Of a stretch of DNA of 64,000 bases, positions 43,542 to 51,115 are shown in pieces. This stretch comes from VXNE01 sp965200505. Its GTDB lineage: Bacteria; Pseudomonadota; Gammaproteobacteria; Pseudomonadales; Azotimanducaceae. The position numbers and the translations under genes were made by a program. The notes beneath the pieces are model-generated. The model saw only the letters and a list, made by a program, of their open reading frames with translations, had not been told where the DNA came from and ran no database searches. The DNA lies in assembly GCA_965200505.1 (NCBI GenBank), contig OZ241343.1, forward strand, positions 2,480,001 through 2,544,000, written 5' to 3'. How positions within the stretch are numbered: the stretch's first letter is position 1; every line of letters begins with the position of its first letter.

Positions 43542-44327
43542 GTGAAGTTTGGCGACATCGAGGTGGGGCGCGACGGCCATGTGGCCACGCTGGAGATTCA
43601 GCGCCCGCCGAACAATTTCTTCGACGTGGCCCTCATCAACGACATGGGGGACGCCTTCGACGCTTTGGATGAGGACATTGACGTCCGCGCGCTGGTGCTC
43701 TGCTCCGATGGCAAGCACTTCTGCGCCGGCAACAACTTCGCCGATTCGGCGCGGGATTCCACCCAAGGCGCCCGCCCAGCCGGGCCGGGCCGCAACCCGC
43801 TCTACGAGGCGGCGGTGCGGCTCTTCTCCACCAAGAAGCCCGTCATCGCGGCGGTGCAGGGCGCAGCGGTGGGTGGCGGCTTTGGCCTCGCGGTGATGGC
43901 GGACTTCCGCGTGGTTTCGCCGGCGGCGCGCTTCACCGCGAACTTCGTGAAGCTCGGCTTCCACCCGGGGTTCGGTTTAACCCACACGCTGGCCAAGATC
44001 ATCGGCCAACAACGCGCCAACCTGATGTTCATGACGGGGCGGCGCATCAACGGCGAAACGGCCTACGAGTGGGGCTTGGCGGACATCTTGGCGGAACCGG
44101 AGCAGCTCCGCGCCGAGGCCATGCGGCTCGCCCATGAGATCGCCGAGAACGCGCCGCTCGCGGTGCAATCCGTGCGCGCCACCATGCGGCAAGGGCTGCC
44201 GGAGGCGGTGCAGGCGGCAACGGATTGGGAGAACGCCGAGCAAGGCCGCCTACAGCGCACCGAGGATCACAAGGAAGGCGTGCGAGCGGTGGCGGAACGG
44301 CGCCCCGGCAACTTCGTCGGCCGGTAA
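43542..44327 (+). CDS. enoyl-CoA hydratase/isomerase family protein
   Basis: 261 residues from GTG 43542 with GGGGAGG upstream. Crotonase fold: oxyanion-hole residues in CSDGKHFCAGNNF and the GAAVGGGFGLAVMADFRV block, with the active-site region PGFGLTHTLAKIIGQ. One family catalytic Glu position is not obvious, so hydratase versus isomerase cannot be decided. It is divergent from the MBL hydrolase. Confidence 0.85.
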   Translation: MKFGDIEVGRDGHVATLEIQRPPNNFFDVALINDMGDAFDALDEDIDVRALVLCSDGKHFCAGNNFADSARDSTQGARPAGPGRNPLYEAAVRLFSTKKPVIAAVQGAAVGGGFGLAVMADFRVVSPAARFTANFVKLGFHPGFGLTHTLAKIIGQQRANLMFMTGRRINGETAYEWGLADILAEPEQLRAEAMRLAHEIAENAPLAVQSVRATMRQGLPEAVQAATDWENAEQGRLQRTEDHKEGVRAVAERRPGNFVGR

Positions 44328-44353
44328 ACGCCGCCAGCGGCTCGGCGCGGCCG

Positions 44354-45130
44354 TCAGGCGTTCTTGATGGTGAGCCCGCCATCCACCGGCAGCGCCACGC
44401 CGGTGATGAAGGAAGCGGCGGGCAACACCAAGCTCAGCGTGGCGTGGGCCACCTCCTCCGGTTCCGCATAGCGCTTCAAGGCGACGCGGCGGCGGGCGAA
44501 CTCGCGCTTGTGTTCTTCGGGAATGGCCGCAGTCATGCCGGTGCGGATGGGCCCCGGGCAGATGCAATTGACGGTGATGCCTTCCGTGCCGAACTCCACC
44601 GCCAGCGAGCGGGTGAGGCCGATGACGCCAGTTTTGGCGGCGGTGTAGGCGCTGCCGTACTTGGTGGCGCCGAGCCCCTCCGTGGACGCGATGTTGACGA
44701 TGCGTCCGCCATCGGCTTGGCGCAACCACGGCAGCGCGGCGCGGATCGTGCGCACTTGGGCCGTCAGCAGCACATCCAGGCCTCGCGCCCAAGTGGCTTC
44801 GTAATCGTCGCCATCCAAGGGGCCGCCGGCGCCGATGCCGGCGTTGTTGATGAGGATGTCGATGCCACCGAACGCTTCGGCGACTTCGCCGATGACGCGC
44901 TCCACCGCGGCCTTGTCCGCCACATCGAGTCGCCAGCCCCGCACCGGCCGCCCGGCGGCCTCGATTTCGCCCGTCACGGCATCAAGGGCCGCGCCATCGA
45001 TGTCCATGGCGGCGACGTTGGCCCCCTCGTCGGCGAACAAGTGCGCCGTGGCGCGTCCCATGCCGCTCGCGGCGCCCGTGACGATGGCGGTCTTGCCGGC
45101 AATGGAGCGGCTCAAGGTGGACAGTTTCAT
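44354..45130 (-). CDS. SDR family oxidoreductase
   Basis: 258 residues, short-chain dehydrogenase/reductase. The NAD(P)-binding TGAASGMG (18-25), NNAG (95-98) and the catalytic Y162-T-A-A-K166 are all present. ATG 45130 has GGAGG upstream; the longer frame to 45460 is not used. Convergent with the enoyl-CoA hydratase. Confidence 0.9.
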   Translation of the reverse strand: MKLSTLSRSIAGKTAIVTGAASGMGRATAHLFADEGANVAAMDIDGAALDAVTGEIEAAGRPVRGWRLDVADKAAVERVIGEVAEAFGGIDILINNAGIGAGGPLDGDDYEATWARGLDVLLTAQVRTIRAALPWLRQADGGRIVNIASTEGLGATKYGSAYTAAKTGVIGLTRSLAVEFGTEGITVNCICPGPIRTGMTAAIPEEHKREFARRRVALKRYAEPEEVAHATLSLVLPAASFITGVALPVDGGLTIKNA

Positions 45131-45224
45131 CAGCGCCTCCCAACGCGCTCGAGTGCTGCCAATGCTACTAGGCTTCCCGTACCATGCCGGCCGTGCGCGA
45201 TGCGCGGATAGGGAACTCAAGGCA

Positions 45225-45878
45225 ATGGCCGAAGAATCTGCAGCAGGCCCGGCCCCGGAGGCTGGGCAGAGAGACGCCCAGCAGGAAAAACAGCAAACCA
45301 GCGCGAAAGAGCCGGCGCTTGGCACCATGTTGCTGCGCGATGGCGTGGTGGTCGCCGCGGCGCTAGCCGTCTGGGGCGGCGCCGAAGCGTGGGCGGTGGT
45401 GAGCGGCCTGGCCATCGCCCAAGCCCTGTCCGTGGTCAACGGCATCGCCGCCGGCCTCATCGTTGTGCCGCTGCTGCATGAGTGGGGCCACTACGCCGGC
45501 GCCAAGCTCACCGGCGCCATCGCCCCCCGTGTGCCGCCGGCGGCGCCCACCTCGTTGTTCCGCTTTCAGTTCGATCTGCCCAACAACACGCTGCGCCAGT
45601 TCATCGCGTTGGGTGTTGGCGGGAACGTCGCGCACTGGCTCGCCTTTCTGGCGCTGTTCGTGTTGCTGCCCTTGGACACCGCCGGCCAAACGGCGCTGGT
45701 GGCCGCGGCGCTGGCCTTCGCGTTCGGCGCCAGTGTGCTGGAAGTGCCGATCATCACCCGCGCCCTCAAGGGCACGGTGCAGCCGGTAAACGCCTTCGAC
45801 CATCTCAGCCGGGCCGTGCTGCGCCGCCACGCCGTCATCGGCGGCATCGGCGGGTTGGCATTCGCGGCCGTGGCTTAA
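45225..45878 (+). CDS. small membrane protein with an HEWGH (site-2-protease-like) motif
   Basis: 217 residues. A charged N-terminal tail (~35 residues) precedes four or five hydrophobic segments. LLHEWGHYAGAK (His85, Glu86, His89) is an HExxH zinc motif within or at the edge of a membrane helix, as in M50 site-2 proteases. The usual M50 second motif (an NPDG-type Asp) is not evident, so this may be a degenerate or distant relative. It lies just upstream of an LLM oxidoreductase in the same direction. Confidence 0.6.
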   Translation: MAEESAAGPAPEAGQRDAQQEKQQTSAKEPALGTMLLRDGVVVAAALAVWGGAEAWAVVSGLAIAQALSVVNGIAAGLIVVPLLHEWGHYAGAKLTGAIAPRVPPAAPTSLFRFQFDLPNNTLRQFIALGVGGNVAHWLAFLALFVLLPLDTAGQTALVAAALAFAFGASVLEVPIITRALKGTVQPVNAFDHLSRAVLRRHAVIGGIGGLAFAAVA

Positions 45879-45893
45879 CGAGGAGACCGGGAC

Positions 45894-46931
45894 ATGAAGC
45901 TGGGTTTGGGCATCGGCTACAGCGGCCGCCACATCGACTTGCCCATGGAGCGCATCCTGCTGGCGGAAGCGCTGGGTTACGACACGGTATGGTCCGCCGA
46001 GGCATACGGTTCCGACGCTTGGACCCCGCTCGCCTTCATCGCGGCGCACACCAAGAGCATCCGCTTGGGCACCGGCATCCAGCAACTCGCCGGCCGCCCG
46101 CCGGTGATGGCGGCGATGCAGGCCGCCACGCTGGACGCGCTGGCGGGGGGCGATCGCGTCATCATCGGCCTTGGGATGTCTGGCCCGCAAATCGTCGAGG
46201 GCTGGTACGGCCAACCCTGGGGCCGCCCGTACTATCGCCTGAAGGACTACGTGGCCATCGTGAAGAAGACGTTGCGGCGCGAGATCGTGAGCCACGACGG
46301 GCGCGAAATCTCGTTGCCCTTCATGGGCGAGGGGGCGCTCGGCATCGGCAAGCCGCTGAAGTCCATCCTGCACATGAACCCAAACATTCCAGTCTGGCTC
46401 GGCACCGGCACCGAGACGATGGTGCGCTTGACCGGGCAAATCGCCGATGGCTGGCTGCCGCTGCGCATGACGCCGGCGTATCTGCCCAAGGCGCGGGCGT
46501 GGCTCGCCGCGGGTGCCGCGAAGGCCGGCCGCCCGGTGGAGGAAATCGACGCGCAATCCGGCGTGCAGGTTTACATCACGGACGACGTGCAGGCCGCCAT
46601 CGACGCCGGCAAGCCCAACGCCGCGCTCTACGTTGGCGGCATGGGCCACAAGACGCTCAACTTCCACAAGCACATGATGACGGAGCGCGGCTTCGGCGAC
46701 GCCGCCGAGCGCATCCAGGAGCTCTATCTGGCCGGCCGCAAGGACGAAGCCACCGCCGCGGTGCCGGACGAGTTCATCGACGAGGCGGCGCTCTTGGGGC
46801 CGAAGGCGCGCATCAAGCAGCGCTACCGCGCTTGGCAGGACGCCGGTTTCACGGGCTTGACGGTGGGCACCCAGCAGGACGAGGCGGTGCGCTTCATGGC
46901 GGAGCTCGCGGGGTTGAACCAACGCGCTTGA
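45894..46931 (+). CDS. LLM class flavin-dependent oxidoreductase
   Basis: 345 residues starting with MKLGLGIGYSGRH. TIM-barrel blocks such as LAEALGYDTVWSAEAYGSDAW, SIRLGTGIQQL and NPNIPVWLGTG are typical of F420- or FMN-dependent LLM oxidoreductases. GGAGACC precedes the ATG. A second family member is truncated at the left edge of the window. Confidence 0.87.
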   Translation: MKLGLGIGYSGRHIDLPMERILLAEALGYDTVWSAEAYGSDAWTPLAFIAAHTKSIRLGTGIQQLAGRPPVMAAMQAATLDALAGGDRVIIGLGMSGPQIVEGWYGQPWGRPYYRLKDYVAIVKKTLRREIVSHDGREISLPFMGEGALGIGKPLKSILHMNPNIPVWLGTGTETMVRLTGQIADGWLPLRMTPAYLPKARAWLAAGAAKAGRPVEEIDAQSGVQVYITDDVQAAIDAGKPNAALYVGGMGHKTLNFHKHMMTERGFGDAAERIQELYLAGRKDEATAAVPDEFIDEAALLGPKARIKQRYRAWQDAGFTGLTVGTQQDEAVRFMAELAGLNQRA

Positions 46932-47102
46932 GCGAACAGGCACATGACGCGCACCGTGCCGTTGGAGCACTCGATGCCTTGAAGCCGCAACGTGTGGGCG
47001 GCAGCGCCAACCCCCGAAGTGCCCCACTCATTGGACTTGAACGCCGCAGCGCGATAGCTTAGCCCGCTTTCACCATTCAGGCCGTTGGGGGGAGGGACTG
47101 CT

Positions 47103-48758
47103 ATGGCCACTGTGGATGGCGCCACGCTGATGGCGCAAAGCCTCAAGGCGCAGGGGGTGGATTACATGTTCGGCATCGTGGGATTCCCCGTGCCGGGCGT
47201 CGCCGCCGCCGCGCAGAAGGCGGGCATCACGTTCATCGGCATGCGCAACGAGCAGTCCGCGAGTTACGCGGCGCAGGCGGCGAGCTATCTCACCGGGCGC
47301 ACCCAGGCCTGCTTGGTCGTCTCCGGCCCAGGCGTCATCCATGCCTTCGCCGGCCTTGCGAACGCCCGCGAGAACTGTTGGCCGATGATCCTCATCGGCG
47401 GCGCCTCTCCCACCTACCAAAACGGCATGGGCGCGTTCCAGGAAGAACGGCAGACGGAGCTCGCCGCCCCGTACTGCAAGTACGCCCACGAGATCGACCG
47501 TGCCGAGCGCATCCCGTACTACGTCGAACAGGCGATTCGCACATCCCTGAACGGCCGCCCCGGGCCGGTTTACCTCAACTTCCCAGACGACGTGATCCGC
47601 GCCGAGGCGGAAGAGGAGAACGTGGCGCAGGCCGCACCGTTCGTGTCGCCGACACGCCCCTTGGCAGACCCAGCCAACGTGGAACGGGCGCTGGATGCAT
47701 TGGAATCCGCCGAGAATCCGCTGGTGATCGTCGGCAAGGGCATGGCGTGGGCGCGCGCGGAAGACGAAGTGCGAGACTTCATCGAGAAGACCCAACTGCC
47801 GTTCCTGGCGTCGCCGATGGGCAAAGGCGTGATGCCGGATGAGCACCCCCTCTCCGTGGGCGCCGCCCGCAGCACCGCGCTCAAGGAGGCGGATGTCGTG
47901 TTCCTGATGGGCGCCCGCCTGAACTGGATCATGCACTTCGGCCTGCCGCCCCGCTTCAAGGCCGGTGTGCGCATCGTGCAGCTGGACATCGAACAAGAAG
48001 AAATCGGCCGCAACGTGCCGGCCGAGGTGGCCCTCGTGGGCGACGGCAAGGCGGTGATGGGGCAGATGAATCGGGCGCTGGCGAACCGCCAATGGTTCTA
48101 TCCGGCGGAAACCGCGTGGCGCGGCACCTTGAAGGAGAAGGCGCAGGCGAACGCCGAAGCGGTGCGCCCGATGGTCGAGGACGACGCGACGCCCATGAAC
48201 TACTACCGCGCCTACCGCGACATCGTGGATTGGCTGCCGGAAGACGCCATCATCATCGGCGAAGGCGCCAACACCATGGACATCGGCCGCACCCAGATGC
48301 CGAACCGCGCGCCACGCCATCGGCTGGACGCCGGCACCTACGGCACCATGGGCATCGGCCTGGGCTTCGCTGTGGCCGCGGCGGTGACGAACCCGGACCA
48401 GCCCGTCGTCTCCGTGCAGGGCGACAGCGCGTTCGGCTTCTCCGGCATGGAGATGGAAACGATGATCCGCTACAACCTGCCGGTGAAGCTCATCGTGCTG
48501 AACAACGGCGGCATTGGCGGCGGCGTTGGCCCGCTTGAGGAGGGCCAAACCGTGCCCCCCGGCGTGCTCACCTACGGCGCCCACTACGAAGGCATGCTCG
48601 AAGCCCTAGGCGGCAAGGGCTTCTACGTGGAAGACCCGTCCGGTTTGCGTGCGGCGTTGGATGAAGCGATGGCGTTCGATGGCCCCGCGCTGGTCAACGT
48701 GCCGCTGCACCCGAGGGCCGGGCGCAAGCCGCAGCAGTTTGGGTGGTTGACGACTTGA
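47103..48758 (+). CDS. thiamine-diphosphate enzyme, 2-hydroxyacyl-CoA lyase / oxalyl-CoA decarboxylase family
   Basis: 551 residues from ATG 47103, with a strong GGGGGGAGGG upstream. The cofactor-activating Glu is in GMRNEQSASYAAQAASY; the TPP-Mg motif is GDSAFGFSGMEMETMIRYNLP ending LNN. The wording GFSGMEMET is closest to 2-hydroxyacyl-CoA lyase and oxalyl-CoA decarboxylase rather than acetolactate synthase. Whether the acyl-CoA is oxalyl or 2-hydroxyacyl is not decidable here. No frc (formyl-CoA transferase) gene is beside it. The 171-base interval before it holds nothing recognisable. Confidence 0.82.
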   Translation: MATVDGATLMAQSLKAQGVDYMFGIVGFPVPGVAAAAQKAGITFIGMRNEQSASYAAQAASYLTGRTQACLVVSGPGVIHAFAGLANARENCWPMILIGGASPTYQNGMGAFQEERQTELAAPYCKYAHEIDRAERIPYYVEQAIRTSLNGRPGPVYLNFPDDVIRAEAEEENVAQAAPFVSPTRPLADPANVERALDALESAENPLVIVGKGMAWARAEDEVRDFIEKTQLPFLASPMGKGVMPDEHPLSVGAARSTALKEADVVFLMGARLNWIMHFGLPPRFKAGVRIVQLDIEQEEIGRNVPAEVALVGDGKAVMGQMNRALANRQWFYPAETAWRGTLKEKAQANAEAVRPMVEDDATPMNYYRAYRDIVDWLPEDAIIIGEGANTMDIGRTQMPNRAPRHRLDAGTYGTMGIGLGFAVAAAVTNPDQPVVSVQGDSAFGFSGMEMETMIRYNLPVKLIVLNNGGIGGGVGPLEEGQTVPPGVLTYGAHYEGMLEALGGKGFYVEDPSGLRAALDEAMAFDGPALVNVPLHPRAGRKPQQFGWLTT

Positions 48759-48829
48759 GGGCACCTGCCTAGCGCGGCCACGGAAAGGCAAGCCGGAGTT
48801 TCGCAGCAGCCACGTCAAACCCGCATTGT

Positions 48830-48866
48830 TACCCAAAACGGGTATGATGGTTCCCGAAATGGGAAC
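48830..48866. promoter_or_regulatory. tandem palindromic operator at the start of the nucleotidyltransferase gene
   Basis: TACCC-N5-GGGTA (48830-48844) and GTTCCC-N5-GGGAAC (48850-48866) have centres 21 bases apart, two helical turns. They straddle the possible start codons at 48844, 48847 and 48859 of the downstream gene, whose product carries a winged-helix domain, so autorepression is likely. Confidence 0.6.
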
Positions 48867-49485
48867 TCAACACGCACACCGGGGCGACTCGCGCACTGGC
48901 TTGGCGGACGCGCTGTTCACGCCCGTGCAGCAACGGGTGCTCGGGCTGCTGTTCGGCCAACCGGACCGGCGCTTCCAAGGCGCGGAACTGATTCGCTTGG
49001 CGAATGCCGGCACCGGTGCGCCGCACCGCCTCTTGGTGCGCTTGGCATCCTGCGGGCTGGTGCGGGTGGACGCGGTGGGACGGCAGAAGTTCTACCAAGC
49101 GAACCCGGGCGCGCCGATCCACCAAGAGCTGGTGGCCCTCGTTCGGAAGACCGTCGGCCTGCGGGAACCGCTTCGGGAAGCGCTCATGCCCTTGGCAGAC
49201 GACATCGAGCTGGCCTTCGTGTTCGGCAGCGTGGCCGCGGGTCAGGACGGGGCAGGCAGCGACATCGACTTGATGGTGGTGGCCCACTCGCTGGACTACA
49301 CCACGCTCTTCGAGGCCCTGCAGCCGGCCGAGCAAGCGCTCGACCGGCCGGTGAACCCCAACATCGTCTCGCCGGGTGAGTGGACCAGCAAACGCCGCCA
49401 CAAGGACGGCTTCATTGCACGAGTGGCAGCGCGCCCTCGGTTGCCAGTGATCGGAGAAGACGAGGATGGCCGCCACGCAACTTGA
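48859..49485 (+). CDS. winged-helix nucleotidyltransferase (MNT) of a toxin-antitoxin pair
   Basis: About 208 residues from ATG 48859 (48844 and 48847 are also in frame). The N-terminal winged-helix domain (LFTPVQQRVLGLLF...FYQANPGAPIHQEL) precedes a minimal nucleotidyltransferase domain with FVFGSVAAGQDGAGSDIDLMVV, holding the GS...G and SDIDL catalytic Asp pair. In MntA/HepT systems the MNT protein AMPylates and disarms the HEPN RNase. Here DNA-binding is fused on the same chain, with an operator just upstream. It overlaps the HEPN gene by 20 bases. Confidence 0.75.
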   Translation: MGTQHAHRGDSRTGLADALFTPVQQRVLGLLFGQPDRRFQGAELIRLANAGTGAPHRLLVRLASCGLVRVDAVGRQKFYQANPGAPIHQELVALVRKTVGLREPLREALMPLADDIELAFVFGSVAAGQDGAGSDIDLMVVAHSLDYTTLFEALQPAEQALDRPVNPNIVSPGEWTSKRRHKDGFIARVAARPRLPVIGEDEDGRHAT

Positions 49486-49873
49486 GAACCTGGTCCGCAT
49501 AGGCCAGCTGCAGCGAGAAGCGCCAGTCGCTGATGAACTGGCCGGATTGAAGCGTTCGGCACAGTTGCGGCTCGCAGATGCCCTGCGCCCTGAACTCTCC
49601 CTCGCAAGCCGTTTCGACTTGGCGTACAACGCGGCACATGGGCTGGCACTCCACTGCCTACGGCGGGCCGGATACCGCTCCACGACCCGGCTCACCGTGT
49701 TTCAGTCGCTGGCCCATACGTCGCGTCTGGAGCCGGCGCAGTGGCGCGTGTTGGTGAAGGCGCATCAGCGGCGCAATCTTGCCGAGTACGAAGGCCACAT
49801 GGACGTGGACGACCGGTTGCTCGATTGTCTATTGAGTGCCGCACGGGCCTTGCTGGAGGAAGTGGAGCCTTAA
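49466..49873 (+). CDS. HEPN-domain protein, partner of the nucleotidyltransferase
   Basis: 135 residues, all-helical. The HEPN R-x4-6-H-type signature appears as RRNLAEYEGHMD (about 102-113). Overlap with the MNT gene supports a type VII (HepT/MntA-like) toxin-antitoxin pair in which the HEPN protein cleaves RNA. The Tyr in NLAEYEG is placed like the AMPylated Tyr of HepT. Role assigned from context plus motif. Confidence 0.7.
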   Translation: MAATQLENLVRIGQLQREAPVADELAGLKRSAQLRLADALRPELSLASRFDLAYNAAHGLALHCLRRAGYRSTTRLTVFQSLAHTSRLEPAQWRVLVKAHQRRNLAEYEGHMDVDDRLLDCLLSAARALLEEVEP

Positions 49874-49920
49874 CATGGACACCCGTCGCAGCGGTGGGGC
49901 TCGCCGTGCGCTGAATGGCC

Positions 49921-50535
49921 TCAACCGCAGTCGAAGGTCTCCGCCACGTCCACCGAGAAGCCGCGCAGCAGTGGAGATTCCGCCCTTTCGCCGCGGCGAT
50001 GAACGCGCTCTTTGGCGTAAGCGTCGCCGCTGAGCGAGAGCACGCTGATGGTCTCGTCCAGCGGATTGACGATCCAATGCTCCGGGATGCCGGCCTCGGC
50101 GTAGTCCTGCCGCTTGTCTTGTGTGTCCCGCTGCGGGTCATCCGGGCTCACTACCTCCATCACGAGGTCCGCCCCGCGCCAGTAGTCGTCTTGGCGGCGC
50201 GGGTCTTTAGCGTCGAACAGCGCCAGCAGATCGGGCTCGCGGAACTTGCCCTCGCGGATGCGAAGGCGCAGCGGGGCGCATAGCACGATGCCGCCACGTT
50301 CGCGCAGCAGCGGATGCAGCGCGAACGCGAGCGAGAGGCAAATGGCCTGATGGAGGTCGGTTGGCATGGGCAGCACCTCTAGCTGGCCGTCCGTGAACTC
50401 CATGAGCCGCGTGGCATTCGCCGTGAGCCGCAGGTATTGCGCCGGCGTCCAAGTGCCTTGCAGGGGTTGCAGGTCGATGGTCGCGCCGTTGTCCAGCGGG
50501 TCGGCTTGCGGCACGGGCTGGGGAGTGGCGACCAT
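49921..50535 (-). CDS. Uma2-family (DUF820) endonuclease
   Basis: About 204 residues from ATG 50535 (another ATG at 50568). PD-(D/E)xK-type core: REPDLLALFD, then DLVMEVVSPDD, then KRQDYAEAGIPEHWIV, the Uma2 signature order D...E-x-[VS]...K. These proteins are scattered in cyanobacteria and symbionts with unclear role. GGAAGGA before 50535 favours the shorter start. Convergent with the HEPN gene. Confidence 0.8.
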   Translation of the reverse strand: MVATPQPVPQADPLDNGATIDLQPLQGTWTPAQYLRLTANATRLMEFTDGQLEVLPMPTDLHQAICLSLAFALHPLLRERGGIVLCAPLRLRIREGKFREPDLLALFDAKDPRRQDDYWRGADLVMEVVSPDDPQRDTQDKRQDYAEAGIPEHWIVNPLDETISVLSLSGDAYAKERVHRRGERAESPLLRGFSVDVAETFDCG

Positions 50536-50642
50536 CGCGCAACAGTCCTTCCAAGGCAGTGAGGGCATTGTACCGCGAAGCCGAAGGTGGTCTGGCGGCA
50601 GCCCGTGCGTCGAACCTCTGTCCCGCTCCCCTCGCTGGCTGT

Positions 50643-50675
50643 TGACAACACGCCAACAGCCCTATCCCATAGGGC
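50643..50675. promoter_or_regulatory. -35-like TTGACA and CCCTAT-N3-ATAGGG inverted repeat
   Basis: TTGACA at 50643-50648 is followed by the perfect dyad CCCTAT CCC ATAGGG (50661-50675) where a -10 would be expected. It lies between the divergent Uma2 gene and the zinc-finger gene at 50715. It could be an operator overlapping the rightward promoter. Confidence 0.4.
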
Positions 50676-50714
50676 ATTGAGGATGAGGGCGTTTCGGGGA
50701 AGCAGGCGTTCACC

Positions 50715-51053
50715 ATGACCGTGGAAGAGAAGGCCATCGAGTTGCTGCTGCGCTCGCCTCGGCTCGCCGCCGGCACGATTCTGGATTTGCTCGACGTCGG
50801 CGACCGCGAGTTCCGGGAGATGGCAGCGCGCAACCCCACCATCGCCAAGCTGCTTGAAGCGCGGCGCAGCGGTGCGCTCTCGCCCCCGAAGGCGGAACCG
50901 ACGCAGTGCGCGTCCTGCGGCGAGTGGTTCGTGCCATACGGCGCCGCCCGATTCTGTTCAGACACCTGCCGCACGGCGGGACGCTTGGGCGAAGGCGCCC
51001 GAGTGAAGCCTCGTGGCTGCGCCACACGCGGCGCGGCCGCGGAAACCCCTTGA
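50715..51053 (+). CDS. small zinc-finger protein, uncharacterised
   Basis: 112 residues. Helical N-terminus, then a Cys4 element CASCGEWFVPYGAARFC-x3-C (C-x2-C...C-x3-C), then a basic tail. I cannot name the family. Probably DNA- or RNA-binding. No clear operon partner. Confidence 0.6.
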   Translation: MTVEEKAIELLLRSPRLAAGTILDLLDVGDREFREMAARNPTIAKLLEARRSGALSPPKAEPTQCASCGEWFVPYGAARFCSDTCRTAGRLGEGARVKPRGCATRGAAAETP

Positions 51054-51115
51054 GTTGGCGGTTCGGGCGGCCCGGTGCCGCGTCAAACCCAGTCAAGGGT
51101 CAGGGAGGAGCAACC

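Noticed and set aside
46823..47146. Minus-strand frame of 107 codons in the spacer before the TPP enzyme gene.
   Set aside because: No family resemblance; it crosses into the end of the LLM oxidoreductase gene and the start of the next gene.
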